A stretch of 64,000 nucleotides of DNA from Moorella sp. E308F. Its GTDB lineage: Bacteria > Bacillota > DSM-521 > Neomoorellales > Neomoorellaceae. Numbering within the stretch: position 1 is the first letter of the stretch; each line of letters begins with the position of its first letter. The notes beneath the pieces are model-generated. The model searched no databases. It saw only the letters and a program-made list of their open reading frames with translations, and was not told where the DNA came from. This document shows positions 8,312 to 18,680 of the stretch, piece after piece. Both the position numbers and the translations under genes were made by a program. The stretch spans positions 124,001-188,000 of the forward strand of contig NZ_BJKN01000002.1 in NCBI RefSeq assembly GCF_006538365.1, read 5' to 3'.

Positions 8312-8977
8312 GTGCAAGGTGTAAGCCTGGAAGAACAGGAGCGGGTAGAGGCCCTTTACGCCTGGGAGCGGCGCTTACAGCGCCGGGGTGCCGTGTATAT
8401 AGCCGGCGTGGATGAAGCCGGCCGCGGTCCCTTAGCCGGGCCGGTAACTGCCGCTGCCGTTATCTTGCCACCGGGTTTGTTTATCGCCGGCCTCAATGAT
8501 TCTAAAAGAATACCACCTGCCAGGCGCCGGCAGCTGGCTGGAATAATTAAAAAAGAAAGCCTGGCCTGGGCCGTTGGCTGGGCTTCGGTTAAGGAGATTG
8601 ATTGCCTGAATATCCTGGTGGCTTCCCGGTGGGCCATGTGGCGGGCCTTAATGGCTTTACCCATTAAGCCCGACCATGTTTTAGTTGACGGCTTGAAACT
8701 ACCAGGTTTCCCTGTACCCCAGACCCCCCTGATAGGGGGCGACGCGTTAAGCGCCTCCATTGCGGCTGCCTCGATCCTGGCCAAGGTGGCCAGGGATGAA
8801 CTGATGGTGGCCTACGACGCTGTTTTTCCCGGTTACGGCCTGGCAGAAAATAAGGGCTACCCAACGCCGGAGCACCGGCGCGCTCTGGCCTGCCTGGGTC
8901 CCAGTTCACTGCACCGCTTAAGTTTTAAAAACGCTTTGGTAGTCAAAAGCAGGGATTTTCATAAATATGGCGAATAA
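8312..8977 (+). CDS. rnhB: Ribonuclease HII
   Basis: 221 residues from GTG 8312, 5 bases after AAAGGTGG (GTG 8291, abutting the previous stop, is an alternative). The catalytic core GVDEAGRGPLAGPVTAAAV supplies the first Asp/Glu of the DEDD site; LVDGLKLPG and SIAAASILAKVARDELM supply the others. It removes RNA from RNA/DNA hybrids and single ribonucleotides from DNA. It overlaps the open frame of nuoA but ends before the preferred nuoA start. Confidence 0.94.
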   Translation: MQGVSLEEQERVEALYAWERRLQRRGAVYIAGVDEAGRGPLAGPVTAAAVILPPGLFIAGLNDSKRIPPARRRQLAGIIKKESLAWAVGWASVKEIDCLNILVASRWAMWRALMALPIKPDHVLVDGLKLPGFPVPQTPLIGGDALSASIAAASILAKVARDELMVAYDAVFPGYGLAENKGYPTPEHRRALACLGPSSLHRLSFKNALVVKSRDFHKYGE

Positions 8978-9032
8978 GTATGTGAGTATTGCCAAAGGTT
9001 ATGGGGCCGATTATGGAAAGGAGGTAGTAAGG

Positions 9033-9392
9033 GTGTTGCAGCAGTATGGGATAATAGCCATTTTCCTCGCTGGCGGGGCAGCTACGGCCATCGCCGCCCT
9101 GGCAACCAACTGGCTCCTCCGCCCCCGGGGAAAAGCGGTGGGGGACAAAGTGGCCACCTATGAATGCGGCCTGGATACCAGGGGACCAACGTGGGTCCAG
9201 TTTAAAGTAAGTTACTTTTTGTATGCCCTTGTCTTTTTATTGTTTGATATAGAAACTGTTTTTTTATACCCTTGGGCGGTACGTTTTCAAGTTCTGGGGC
9301 TATTCGCTTTTATTGAAATGATTATTTTTATAGCTATCCTGGTAATTGGCCTCTGGTATGCCTGGAAGGAGGGTGCGTTAAAGTGGCTGTAG
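9033..9392 (+). CDS. nuoA: Complex I subunit NuoA
   Basis: 119 residues from GTG 9033 behind AAAGGAGG, the usual size; a longer frame from 8967 overlaps rnhB. Three membrane segments are visible, with the family motif [21 protein letters not shown] between the first and second, and [12 protein letters not shown] in the second. First gene of an 11-gene operon. Confidence 0.96.
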   Translation: MLQQYGIIAIFLAGGAATAIAALATNWLLRPRGKAVGDKVATYECGLDTRGPTWVQFKVSYFLYALVFLLFDIETVFLYPWAVRFQVLGLFAFIEMIIFIAILVIGLWYAWKEGALKWL

Positions 9393-9883
9393 CCAGGTTG
9401 AAACCGCCAGAACCCCAAGTGCCTGATAATATTATCCTGTCGACAGTGGATTATATGCTCAATTTCTGCCGGGCCCATTCCTTCTGGCCGCTAACCTTCG
9501 GCCTGGCCTGTTGCGCCATTGAAATGATGGCTGCCGGCGGATCCCGTTATGATATTGCCCGCTTTGGCTACGAAGTTTTCCGGCCTTCGCCGCGCCAGGC
9601 TGATTTGATGATTGTGGCGGGAACGGTAACGAAAAAAATGGCACCCATTGTCCGGCGCCTTTACGAGCAGATGCCGGCGCCAAAATGGGTTATCGCCATG
9701 GGGAGCTGTGCCATCAGCGGCGGCCCCTTCGTGGATTCTTATAACGTTGTGCCCGGAGTAGATACCATTGTGCCGGTTGATGTTTATGTTCCCGGGTGCG
9801 CCCCCCGGCCGGAGGCATTGATTAACGGCCTCCTGCAGCTAAAGAAAAAAGTGATCAATCCTAAAGCAGTGCTGGTGAAGTGA
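9383..9883 (+). CDS. nuoB: Complex I subunit NuoB
   Basis: 166 residues from GTG 9383, overlapping nuoA by 10 bases. Ligands of the terminal N2 [4Fe-4S] cluster are all present: adjacent Cys43-Cys44 ([11 protein letters not shown]), Cys109 (GSCAISGG) and Cys139 (VPGCAPRPE). It passes electrons to quinone in the peripheral arm. Confidence 0.97.
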   Translation: MAVARLKPPEPQVPDNIILSTVDYMLNFCRAHSFWPLTFGLACCAIEMMAAGGSRYDIARFGYEVFRPSPRQADLMIVAGTVTKKMAPIVRRLYEQMPAPKWVIAMGSCAISGGPFVDSYNVVPGVDTIVPVDVYVPGCAPRPEALINGLLQLKKKVINPKAVLVK

Positions 9884-9884
9884 A

Positions 9885-10334
9885 ATGACCGCGTTAATTG
9901 AAGAATTGCAGGGCCTCTTCCCTGGAGTTCACGGGGAGGAAGGTGTTGATATGCCAGCCCTGGTTGTACCGGCCGACCGGCTGCTGGCGGTAATGAAGGA
10001 GTTAAAGGAGAGACGGGGTTATAATTTTTTGACCGACCTGACGGCTGTAGATTACAAAGATGAAGACCGGATAGAAATGGTATACCATTTATTAGCCGTG
10101 CCGGAAGCAAAGGAGCTAAGGGTCAAGGTGAACCTCAACCGCCAGCACCCGGAAGTTCCTTCGCTGACTGCTATCTGGCCGGCAGCGGAAGTACAGGAAC
10201 GGGAAGTCTATGATCTAATGGGGGTCATTTTTAAAGGGCACCCCAACCTGAAAAGGATCCTCTGTCCCGATGATTTTAGCGGCCATCCTTTGCGCAAGGA
10301 TTTCCAGTTAAATGCCGAAGAAGGGAGGGAATAG
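9885..10334 (+). CDS. nuoC: Complex I subunit NuoC
   Basis: 149 residues. The 30-kDa subunit family signature is seen in FLTDLTAVDYKD and in the C-terminal EREVYDLMGVIFKGHPNLKRILCPDD. It is separate from NuoD, not fused as in E. coli. It is a structural part of the Q module, and its start is 1 base after the nuoB stop. Confidence 0.96.
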   Translation: MTALIEELQGLFPGVHGEEGVDMPALVVPADRLLAVMKELKERRGYNFLTDLTAVDYKDEDRIEMVYHLLAVPEAKELRVKVNLNRQHPEVPSLTAIWPAAEVQEREVYDLMGVIFKGHPNLKRILCPDDFSGHPLRKDFQLNAEEGRE

Positions 10335-10337
10335 GTC

Positions 10338-11453
10338 ATGGCCGTTGCCAGGGAAGATTTGCAGACCCAGGAAATCGAGCTCAATATGGGCCCCCAACAC
10401 CCCAGTACCCATGGTGTTTACCGGGCCCTTTTAACCCTGGATGGTGAAAAAGTAGTCAAGGTTGAAAATATTATTGGTTATTTGCACCGGGGTATAGAAA
10501 AGCTGGCGGAGGACCGCACCTACACCCAGATCATCCCCTACACTGACCGCCTTGATTACCTGGCCGGGATGCTGAACAACCTGGGTTATGTCCAGACGGT
10601 GGAAAAACTGATGGGGATAGAGGTGCCGGAGCGGGCCGAGTACCTGCGCATTATCATGGCCGAGCTGTCCAGAATAGCTAGCCACCTGATCATGGTTGCT
10701 TCCATGGCCCTGGATGTGTCCGGTTGGACGGCATGGTTTCCCCCTTTCCGGGAAAGGGAGCGGATATTAGATCTCTTTGAGATGACTTGTGGTTCGCGCC
10801 TGACGGTGAGCTATATGCGCATCGGCGGCGTGGCTGCCGATATTCCGCCGGGCTTCTTGCCGGCCCTGGAAGCTTTTTTAGATGATTTGCCCCAGTTAAT
10901 CGCGGAAGTGAACGGCTTGATTACCGGGAATGAAATTTTTAAGGCTCGTTGCCGGGGTGTGGGCAGGATTGATCTGGAGACAGCCCTGGCCTATGGTATC
11001 ACAGGGCCGAACTTACGCGCCTGCGGGCTGCCCTTTGATTTGCGCAAAGCGCGGCCGTATGGTATTTATGATCGGTTCGAATTCGATATCCCCACTTTAA
11101 ACAACGGGGATAGCTACGACCGCTTTGTTATTCGCCTTTTGGAGATGGAACAGAGCGCCCGCATCATCCGCCAGGCCATGGCAGGGCTCCCCGAGGGGCC
11201 GGTAATGGCCAAAGTGCCCCGGGTAATTAAACCGCCCAGGGGAGAAGTTTACCACCAGATCGAGGGTGCTAAAGGAATTTTGGGCTTTTATCTCGTAAGC
11301 GACGGCGGCAATAAGCCCTACCGCCTGCACATTCACAGCCCGTCCTTTGTTAATTTAGGCTCTCTACCCAAAATAGCCGAAGGCGGTAATATCCAGGATT
11401 TTGTTGTCAACCTTGCTTCCATTGATATTGTTCTGGGTGAGGTTGACCGGTGA
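10338..11453 (+). CDS. nuoD: Complex I subunit NuoD
   Basis: 371 residues with the 49-kDa subunit signatures [14 protein letters not shown] and [11 protein letters not shown]-like [18 protein letters not shown], forming part of the quinone pocket. The His of PQHPSTHG needed near the quinone head group is kept. The ancestor of this family is the large subunit of NiFe hydrogenases, but the Ni-binding cysteines are absent, so this is the complex I form. Confidence 0.97.
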   Translation: MAVAREDLQTQEIELNMGPQHPSTHGVYRALLTLDGEKVVKVENIIGYLHRGIEKLAEDRTYTQIIPYTDRLDYLAGMLNNLGYVQTVEKLMGIEVPERAEYLRIIMAELSRIASHLIMVASMALDVSGWTAWFPPFRERERILDLFEMTCGSRLTVSYMRIGGVAADIPPGFLPALEAFLDDLPQLIAEVNGLITGNEIFKARCRGVGRIDLETALAYGITGPNLRACGLPFDLRKARPYGIYDRFEFDIPTLNNGDSYDRFVIRLLEMEQSARIIRQAMAGLPEGPVMAKVPRVIKPPRGEVYHQIEGAKGILGFYLVSDGGNKPYRLHIHSPSFVNLGSLPKIAEGGNIQDFVVNLASIDIVLGEVDR

Positions 11454-11482
11454 TCGGGAGTTTTGCTTAAGGGAGAGGATAG

Positions 11483-12529
11483 ATGGTTATGGAAAATATA
11501 TTTACTGGCATAGCCGCCTATTTAAAGGGGCTGCTTGCCGGGGCACCGCCGTGGGTCCAGACCTTGGGGATGGGCCTCCTGTACCTGGTGGGTGTCCTAG
11601 CCTTTATCTTTCTTAATGCCATTTATTTGATTTACCTGGAACGGAAGGTAAGCGCTTATATGCAGCAGCGGCTCGGGCCCAACCGCCTGGGCCCCCGTGG
11701 GCTCCTCCAGTCGGTAGCCGATGCTGTAAAGCTCCTGGGCAAGGAGGATATTATACCCCGCGGGGCTGATAAATGGGTTTTTATTATTGCGCCGGTAATA
11801 ATCTTTATCCCGGCGGTCATGGTCTATGCCATCATCCCCTTTGGCAAAGGGATGATCCCTGTTGATTTGAATATTGGTGTCTTTTACTTCCTGGCAGTGG
11901 CCTCGACCACAACTATTGCCATTTTAATGGGCGGCTGGGGGGCCAACAATAAATACGCCCTGCTGGGGAGTATGCGCTGCGTGGCCCAAATGGTAAGCTA
12001 TGAAATCCCCCTGACCTTTTCCATCCTGGGGGTAATTATGCTGGCCGGGTCCCTGCAGACTTCCCAGATAGTGGCGGCCCAGGAAAAGATCTGGTATATC
12101 CTGCTCCAGCCTTTGGCTTTCCTTATTTACTTTATTGCGGCCACAGCGGAAGTAAACCGCGCCCCCTTTGACCTGGTGGAAGGGGAGCAGGAGATCATCG
12201 CCGGCCCCTATACGGAATACACCGGCATGCGCTACGCCCTCTTTTATCTCTCGGAGTATGCCAACCTGGTCAGCGTTTCCGCCCTGGCGGTAACCCTTTT
12301 CCTCGGGGGCTGGCACGGACCGTGGCTGCCCTCGTGGTTATGGTTCCTCATTAAAGTCTATATTATGATTTTCATCTTTATGTGGGTGCGCTGGACCTTT
12401 CCCCGCATTCGCATCGACCACCTGTTGAGCTTTAATTGGAAGGTATTGTTACCTCTGTCCCTGGCCAACATCCTGGTGACCGGCGTGGGAATTAAGGTTT
12501 ACCAGCTGCTGACCCTGGGGAGGTGGTAG
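11483..12529 (+). CDS. nuoH: Complex I subunit NuoH
   Basis: 348 residues, about eight membrane helices. The conserved loops [20 protein letters not shown] and [27 protein letters not shown], which link the quinone chamber to the proton channels, are intact. A 29-base gap with AGAGGATAG precedes the ATG. Confidence 0.97.
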   Translation: MVMENIFTGIAAYLKGLLAGAPPWVQTLGMGLLYLVGVLAFIFLNAIYLIYLERKVSAYMQQRLGPNRLGPRGLLQSVADAVKLLGKEDIIPRGADKWVFIIAPVIIFIPAVMVYAIIPFGKGMIPVDLNIGVFYFLAVASTTTIAILMGGWGANNKYALLGSMRCVAQMVSYEIPLTFSILGVIMLAGSLQTSQIVAAQEKIWYILLQPLAFLIYFIAATAEVNRAPFDLVEGEQEIIAGPYTEYTGMRYALFYLSEYANLVSVSALAVTLFLGGWHGPWLPSWLWFLIKVYIMIFIFMWVRWTFPRIRIDHLLSFNWKVLLPLSLANILVTGVGIKVYQLLTLGRW

Positions 12530-12530
12530 G

Positions 12531-12935
12531 ATGTTCGGGCAAGGTTTATTAAAGGGTTTAAGTATTACCTGGCACTTCTTTTTTGGCAAGGCCTTAACAG
12601 AACAGTATCCGGAACGGCGGCCCAACCTGCCCCCGGCTTCCCACGGTTCCTTTCGCCTGGACAGGGAGAAGTGTATTGCCTGTGGCCTGTGCGCCAGCGC
12701 CTGCCCCAACCATGCCATAACTATCGAGAGCGAGCGCGATGAGCAGAAGAAACGCAGGCTTACCGGTTACCGGGTGAAATTTGGCCAGTGTCTCTTCTGC
12801 GGCCTGTGTGTAGAAAGCTGTCCCCAGGACGCCCTGCACTGGCAGCCCGATTTTGAGCTGGCCTGCTATCGTTATGAGGATACCGAACATGATTTGCTGG
12901 CCGGCCCGGCAGCGGAGGTGAAAAAAGGTGCCTGA
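12531..12935 (+). CDS. nuoI: Complex I subunit NuoI
   Basis: 134 residues with two [4Fe-4S] motifs (CIACGLCASACPNHA and CLFCGLCVESCPQDA), the N6a/N6b clusters. As nuoE, nuoF and nuoG are missing from the operon, this subunit is the likely entry point for electrons, perhaps from ferredoxin; that is inference from related truncated complexes. Confidence 0.96.
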   Translation: MFGQGLLKGLSITWHFFFGKALTEQYPERRPNLPPASHGSFRLDREKCIACGLCASACPNHAITIESERDEQKKRRLTGYRVKFGQCLFCGLCVESCPQDALHWQPDFELACYRYEDTEHDLLAGPAAEVKKGA

Positions 12936-13434
12936 TATAACTGCCCTTTTCTTCTGGCTGCTGGCGGCGATTATTACCGCTTCCGCCCTGGCCGTAGTCA
13001 TATTAAAAAATATTGTGCACAGCGCCCTGTACCTGGTTTTAACCTTTGCCGGCGTTGCCGGGCTCTATATCTTGCTAGGCGCCGAGTTCCTGGCGGCCGT
13101 GCAGCTCCTGGTCTATGCCGGTGCTATTGCCGTTCTAATTGTATTTGCCATTATGCTGACCCGGCGGGGCGACATCCGGGCCAGCAACCTGTTTAATGTC
13201 AATTACCTGGCGGCGGCCGTTGTTTCCCTGGCCCTGTTTATCGTAATCACCCTGGCAACAGCCCGCATATACTGGGTGGCTACTCCCGGCCAGGCTCCGG
13301 CAGGTAATGTCGGAGCTATTGCCGAGGCTTTTTTGGGCCCGTTTGCCCTCCCCTTTGAAATAGCGGCCGTGCTCTTACTGGTGGCCATGGTAGGAGCTAT
13401 TCTCCTGGCGAGGGGAGGGAAACAGGACCAGTGA
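12928..13434 (+). CDS. nuoJ: Complex I subunit NuoJ
   Basis: 168 residues, five membrane helices. GTG start overlaps nuoI by 8 bases, with GAGGTG as ribosome site. [27 protein letters not shown] is the family core including the helix that carries a pi-bulge in complex I. Confidence 0.95.
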   Translation: MPDITALFFWLLAAIITASALAVVILKNIVHSALYLVLTFAGVAGLYILLGAEFLAAVQLLVYAGAIAVLIVFAIMLTRRGDIRASNLFNVNYLAAAVVSLALFIVITLATARIYWVATPGQAPAGNVGAIAEAFLGPFALPFEIAAVLLLVAMVGAILLARGGKQDQ

Positions 13435-13739
13435 TTACCTTAAATCACTACCTGGCCCTGGGGGGCCTGCTTTTCTGCATCGGCCTCTTTGGTGCCCTGG
13501 CCAAGAGAAATGCCGTCGCTGTTTTAATGGGAATTGAACTCATGCTCAATGCGGTCAATATTAATCTGGTGGCTTTTAACCATTTCCTGGAGCCGGCCCG
13601 GGTGACAGGCCAGATCTTTGCCATTTTTGTCATTGTCGTGGCCGCAGCCGAGGTAGCCGTCGGCCTGGCTCTGGTCTTAAATATCTACCGTCGGCGCCTG
13701 GACAGCAACGTGGATGACCTTGACTGGCTCAAATGGTAA
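13431..13739 (+). CDS. nuoK: Complex I subunit NuoK
   Basis: 102 residues, three membrane helices. The channel glutamates lie in [12 protein letters not shown] and [14 protein letters not shown] start overlaps the nuoJ stop by 4 bases. Confidence 0.96.
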   Translation: MITLNHYLALGGLLFCIGLFGALAKRNAVAVLMGIELMLNAVNINLVAFNHFLEPARVTGQIFAIFVIVVAAAEVAVGLALVLNIYRRRLDSNVDDLDWLKW

Positions 13740-13765
13740 TTCGTCAATAAGGCAGGTGATATCCC

Positions 13766-15640
13766 GTGATCAAATATGCTTGGTTGATACCTGTTTTTCC
13801 CGCTATTGCTTTTCCTATCATTATTTTTCTCACGCGTAAAGTGCGCCTTTTAAGCGCCCTGGTGGCTATTGCCGCCATTGCGGCCAGCTTTGTCATGGCC
13901 GTAGGAGTATTACGGCAAGTTTTCCTCCTGGGTGTAACCATGGAGAAGCCGGTGGAATATGCTGTCCCGTGGCTGCAGATCCCGGGACTTTTAAAGATTG
14001 AAGCCGGGATATTAATTGACCCCTTGACTGCAGTAATGCTTTTGGTAGTTACCCTGGTGGCCCTGCTGGTAGAAATTTACTCAGTAGGCTATATGCACGG
14101 TGACCCGGGATTTTCTAATTTCTTTAGCTATCTCTCCCTTTTCAGTGCCTCCATGCTGGGACTGGTCCTGGCCAATAACTACTTTATGATCTTTTTCTTC
14201 TGGGAATTGGTGGGACTCTGTTCTTACCTCCTTATCGGTTTTTACTATCATAAACACGCGGCAGCCCGGGCGGGCTTGAAAGCGTTTGTAACCAACCGGG
14301 TGGCCGATTTTGGCTTTATGCTGGGCTTTTTCTTCCTCTTTGCCATGTTTGGGACCTTTAATTTCCGGGAACTGGCAGAGGCCATTCCCGGCTATCAAAA
14401 TACGGGCTTTTTAGCCCTGGCGGCGGCCCTGGTATTTATCGGCCCCATCGGCAAGTCGGCCCAGTTTCCCCTCCATGTCTGGCTGCCTGATGCCATGGAA
14501 GGCCCCACGCCGGTGAGCGCCCTGATCCATGCCGCGACCATGGTGGCTGCCGGTGTCTATTTACTGGCGCGGGCTTTTGTCCTCTTTGCCAGCCTGCCGG
14601 GGGTTATGCTCCTGGTGGCCTATGTAGGCGGCTTTACGGCTTTATTCTCAGCCACCATTGCCGTTGCCCAGCGGGACATCAAGCGGATACTTGCCTACTC
14701 TACCATGAGCCAGCTGGGTTACATGGTCATGGCCATGGGCGTAGGCAGCATGACGGCCGGCATGTTCCATCTCATGACCCATGCCTTCTTTAAAGCCCTT
14801 CTCTTCCTGGGAGCCGGCAGTGTGATTCATGCTTTGGAAGAACAGGATATTTTCCGCATGGGTGGTTTATACAAGGATATGAAGATTACCGCCGGCACCT
14901 TTATCCTTGCGGCTTTAGCCCTGGCCGGGTTACCGCCCCTGGCGGGTTTCTGGAGCAAGGATGAGATTCTGGCCGCAACCTTTGACCACGGCTTTACCGG
15001 CCTTTATATCCTGGGCACCCTGGTGGCCTTCCTGACGGCTTTTTATATGTTCCGCCTGATCTTCGTGGCCTTCTTTGGCGACCGGCGCGCCGGGCTACAC
15101 GGCCATGAGTCGCCTTTAACTATGACCGTGCCCCTCATTATCCTGGCCGTGCTTACGGTGGTAGTCGGTTTCGTGGGTACGCCCTTCACCGAACACGGCT
15201 TCAGTACCTTTGTTTATTACGGCGAGCCCCATCACGTTGAGCCCAATTATGCCGTCATGCTCATTTCCGTACTCGTCGCCCTGGCGGGTATCGGTCTGGC
15301 CTGGCTCTTCTATGGCCGTCCCAGCGACGTGCCGGAAAAACTGGCTAACCGTTATCGCAGCATCTATACGTTGCTGGTAAACAAATTTTATATCGACGAA
15401 ATCTATATGTGGCTTTTCCGCCGCGTTGTTTTGGGGCTGTCGGAAGCCTTTAACTGGCACGACCGTCATGTAGTTGACGGCATCTTTGACGGTGTTGGCG
15501 ATATGACCCGTATCTCGGGCCGGAAACTCCGCCTCCTCCAGACGGGGAATCTGCAGACCTATGCCCTGGTCATCTTTACCGCCGTAGTGATTATTGCCCT
15601 CTGGATGGCGTCACCGGTGTTAGGAGGTGTGATCCAGTGA
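13766..15640 (+). CDS. nuoL: Complex I antiporter-like subunit NuoL
   Basis: 624 residues with about 16 membrane helices and the long C-terminal lateral helix. The antiporter motifs FWELVGLCSYLLIGFYY (TM5 Glu) and KSAQFPLHVWLPDAMEGPTPVSALIHAATMVAAGVYL (TM7 Lys and TM8) are intact, as is the YSTMSQLGYM motif. Pumps protons or sodium ions. Confidence 0.97.
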   Translation: MIKYAWLIPVFPAIAFPIIIFLTRKVRLLSALVAIAAIAASFVMAVGVLRQVFLLGVTMEKPVEYAVPWLQIPGLLKIEAGILIDPLTAVMLLVVTLVALLVEIYSVGYMHGDPGFSNFFSYLSLFSASMLGLVLANNYFMIFFFWELVGLCSYLLIGFYYHKHAAARAGLKAFVTNRVADFGFMLGFFFLFAMFGTFNFRELAEAIPGYQNTGFLALAAALVFIGPIGKSAQFPLHVWLPDAMEGPTPVSALIHAATMVAAGVYLLARAFVLFASLPGVMLLVAYVGGFTALFSATIAVAQRDIKRILAYSTMSQLGYMVMAMGVGSMTAGMFHLMTHAFFKALLFLGAGSVIHALEEQDIFRMGGLYKDMKITAGTFILAALALAGLPPLAGFWSKDEILAATFDHGFTGLYILGTLVAFLTAFYMFRLIFVAFFGDRRAGLHGHESPLTMTVPLIILAVLTVVVGFVGTPFTEHGFSTFVYYGEPHHVEPNYAVMLISVLVALAGIGLAWLFYGRPSDVPEKLANRYRSIYTLLVNKFYIDEIYMWLFRRVVLGLSEAFNWHDRHVVDGIFDGVGDMTRISGRKLRLLQTGNLQTYALVIFTAVVIIALWMASPVLGGVIQ

Positions 15641-17166
15641 ATTTTCCCATCTTGACGGCCATTATGTTGGCCCCAGTGGTGGGTCTGCTCCTGATCCTGC
15701 TAATCCCGGAAAAGGAAGAGTTGACCATCAAAATCACCGCCGCTGTGGCCACCTTTGTTTCCCTGGTGCTGGCCATCCTGGCTTACGTACTCTATGATTA
15801 CGGCCGGGGGGGCCTGCAATTCCTTCAGGATGTTCCCTGGGTTCCGTCCTTCGGCATTAATTACTCCGTCGGTGTCGACGGGTTAAGTATGCCTATGGTA
15901 CTGCTGACGGCCATCGTCATCTTCACCGGCGTCTTTGCCTCCTGGGATATGACCAAACGGGTGAAGGAATTCTTCATTTTCCTGTTAATGCTGGTGACGG
16001 GGGTTTTCGGGGTCTTCATCAGCCGCGATCTCTTTTTCTTTTACCTCTTCTTTGAGGTAGCGGTGATCCCCATGTACCTTTTAATAGGCATCTGGGGCAG
16101 CACCAGGAAAGAGTACGCGGCCATGAAGCTGACCCTTTACCTCCTGGTCGGCAGCGCTTTTGCCCTGATTGGTATTATTGCCACCTTCCTGTACGCTGCG
16201 CAGCAGCTAGGCCATGCCACCTTCGACATCCAGACCCTGGCCACGGTGAAGTATGACCTGGGCTTCCAGAAATTTGTTTTCTTCTTGATGTTAATCGGCT
16301 TTGGGGTGCTGGTGCCTATCTGGCCCCTGCATCTGTGGTCACCGGACGGCCATGTGGCCGCTCCGACGGCTGTCAGTATGCTCCACGCCGGTGTCTTGAT
16401 GAAGCTGGGAGCCTACGGTCTCATCCGGGTGGGCCTTTTCCTCTTCCCGGAAGGAGCCAAATACTGGGCGCCCCTCATTGCCGTTCTCTGTATAGTGAAT
16501 GTGGTCTACGGGGCCATGATTGCCATGGTCCAGAAAGACCTCAAGTTTGTTATCGGCTATAGCAGCGTCAGCCATATGGGCTACGTTCTTTTGGGGATAG
16601 CAGCCCTTAACACTTTAAGCCTGAACGGGGCGGTAGCCCAGATGTTTGCCCACGGTATCATGACGGCCCTCTTCTTTGCCCTGGTGGGTAATGTTTACCA
16701 CAAGGCCCATACCAGGGAAATCGCCCGCTTTGGCGGCCTGGCCCACCAGATGCCGCGGGTAGCAGCCGGCTTCCTTATCGGCGGCCTGGCCTCCCTGGGC
16801 CTCCCGGGACTTAACAACTTTGTGGCCGAGTTTCTCATTTTCATCGGCTCCTTCACCAGGGAGCAGTCTTTGCTGGGCGGTGTTCTCTCGTACCGCATCC
16901 TCTCGATACTGGCCATCTCCGGTATAGTCATCACGGCCACCTATGTATTGCGGGTGGTCAAGAACACCTTCTTTGGCCCGCGGAAACACGAATGGGATCA
17001 CCTGGAAGATGCCCGCGGGGTGGAGATGGTGCCCATTGTTGTATTAGTGGCCACCCTGATCCTCTTTGGCTTGCTGCCTTCCCTTCAGATTGACATGATT
17101 AACAGCGGCGTAGCCCCGCTCGTAGCTAAAATAGAAGCTGCGAAGGCGATTGGGGGTATCTTTTAA
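15637..17166 (+). CDS. nuoM: Complex I antiporter-like subunit NuoM
   Basis: 509 residues, 14 membrane helices. Keeps FFEVAVIPMYLLIGIWG (TM5 Glu), PLHLWSPDGHVAAPTAVSMLHAGVLMKLGAYG (proton channel) and YSSVSHMGYV. GTG start overlaps the nuoL stop by 4 bases. Confidence 0.97.
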   Translation: MNFPILTAIMLAPVVGLLLILLIPEKEELTIKITAAVATFVSLVLAILAYVLYDYGRGGLQFLQDVPWVPSFGINYSVGVDGLSMPMVLLTAIVIFTGVFASWDMTKRVKEFFIFLLMLVTGVFGVFISRDLFFFYLFFEVAVIPMYLLIGIWGSTRKEYAAMKLTLYLLVGSAFALIGIIATFLYAAQQLGHATFDIQTLATVKYDLGFQKFVFFLMLIGFGVLVPIWPLHLWSPDGHVAAPTAVSMLHAGVLMKLGAYGLIRVGLFLFPEGAKYWAPLIAVLCIVNVVYGAMIAMVQKDLKFVIGYSSVSHMGYVLLGIAALNTLSLNGAVAQMFAHGIMTALFFALVGNVYHKAHTREIARFGGLAHQMPRVAAGFLIGGLASLGLPGLNNFVAEFLIFIGSFTREQSLLGGVLSYRILSILAISGIVITATYVLRVVKNTFFGPRKHEWDHLEDARGVEMVPIVVLVATLILFGLLPSLQIDMINSGVAPLVAKIEAAKAIGGIF

Positions 17167-18596
17167 TGGCTAGTCTGCAGCTACTAACGGTGGAAATATT
17201 GACGGCGGCTTTAGGCCTGGGGCTGCTGGCTTTAGGCCTTCTGGTACCCAAAAACGACCGCCGGGGTATTGGCTATGTAGCAGCCGCCGGCCTGGCCGGC
17301 CTGATGGTGGTAGCTTTCAGCATGCGGGATGCCAGCGGGGTAGTTCTGGGCGGTTATGTTATCGACCCCTTTGGCACCTATTTTAAAGTCTTATTCCTGG
17401 CCGCGGCTCTGCTGACTGCAGTTTGTTCTTTTGAATATGTAGAAAAGATGGGCTTTAACCAGGGAGAATATTATGCTTTGCTGGTGCTGGCCACCCTGGG
17501 GATGATGGTCCTGGCTTCTTCCGGCGAGCTGATCAGCCTTTATCTGGGCCTGGAGCTGATGACCATTACTTTCTGCATCCTGGCCGCCTATCGCCTGGAT
17601 GATGCCAAATCGGCCGAAGCAGGTATCAAGTACGTCCTGCTAGGGGCCATGTCCTCGGCCATTCTCCTGTACGGCTTGAGCCTGGTCTATGGGGCCAGCG
17701 GGAGCACGGTAATCAAGGAGATAGGCCAGGCAGTTGCGGCCGGTGGCGCCAGCCCGGCCCTCCTCCTGGGAACCATCTTTCTTTTGGCCGGCTTTGCTTT
17801 TAAGGTAACGGCCGTACCCTTTCACATGTGGTCTCCCGATGTTTATGAAGGGGCACCGACGCCGGTAACGGGTTTCTTATCGGTTGCCTCCAAGGCCGCC
17901 GGTTTTGCCGCCCTGGTACGGGTGTTTTTTGGCGCCCTGCCGGACCTGCACAACTTCTGGGTGCAGCTCTTTATTGCCCTGGCAGTGCTGACCATGGTCC
18001 TGGGGAATCTCGTGGCCATTCCCCAGACCAATATCAAGCGGCTGCTGGCCTATTCCAGCATTTCCCAGGCCGGCTACCTGCTCCTGGGTGTTGTATCCTT
18101 CTCGATCTTAGGTATAGGGGCTATCATGTACTATGCCATGCTCTACGTCTTCGGCAACATGGGCGCTTTTATGGCAGCCACGGCTTTCTACAACACCGAT
18201 GGGAGCGATGAGATAAGGGATTATGCCGGCCTGGCCAGGCGTTCGCCCCTGGTGGCGGCGGTAATGCTTTTTTCCCTGCTGTCCCTGGCGGGGATACCGC
18301 CCATGGCCGGCTTTGTCGGCAAGTTTTACCTGTTTATGGCCATTATATCCCAGGGTTATATCTGGCTGGCCATCCTCGGTATCCTTATGAGCATGGTCTC
18401 TGTCTACTACTACCTGCTGGTGGCCAAGGCCATGTACCTGGGTAACCCGCCGGAGGGGAGCCGGCCGGTGCGGGTAGCTCCCGGCCTCCAGGTAGCCATG
18501 ATAGTGTCTCTGCTAGTCCTCTTCCTCCTGGGGATTTACCCGACACCCCTGACCAATTATGCCATGAACTCGGCGGTAGCCTTTTTTATGCCCTGA
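17166..18596 (+). CDS. nuoN: Complex I antiporter-like subunit NuoN
   Basis: 476 residues, 14 membrane helices. Keeps LGLELMTITFCILAAYR (TM5 Glu), KVTAVPFHMWSPDVYEGAPTPVTGFLSVASKAAGFAAL and YSSISQAGYLLLG. Its ATG shares one base with the nuoM stop. It closes the 11-gene operon; no nuoE, nuoF or nuoG is present in the window. Confidence 0.97.
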   Translation: MASLQLLTVEILTAALGLGLLALGLLVPKNDRRGIGYVAAAGLAGLMVVAFSMRDASGVVLGGYVIDPFGTYFKVLFLAAALLTAVCSFEYVEKMGFNQGEYYALLVLATLGMMVLASSGELISLYLGLELMTITFCILAAYRLDDAKSAEAGIKYVLLGAMSSAILLYGLSLVYGASGSTVIKEIGQAVAAGGASPALLLGTIFLLAGFAFKVTAVPFHMWSPDVYEGAPTPVTGFLSVASKAAGFAALVRVFFGALPDLHNFWVQLFIALAVLTMVLGNLVAIPQTNIKRLLAYSSISQAGYLLLGVVSFSILGIGAIMYYAMLYVFGNMGAFMAATAFYNTDGSDEIRDYAGLARRSPLVAAVMLFSLLSLAGIPPMAGFVGKFYLFMAIISQGYIWLAILGILMSMVSVYYYLLVAKAMYLGNPPEGSRPVRVAPGLQVAMIVSLLVLFLLGIYPTPLTNYAMNSAVAFFMP

Positions 18597-18680
18597 GGCT
18601 TCCCATCTTAGCGATCTCATTGAACAGGTGAAACGTTTACAGGGCTTCAGCCTTTAGCCCTCAAGGCGAGGTGAGCCAGC

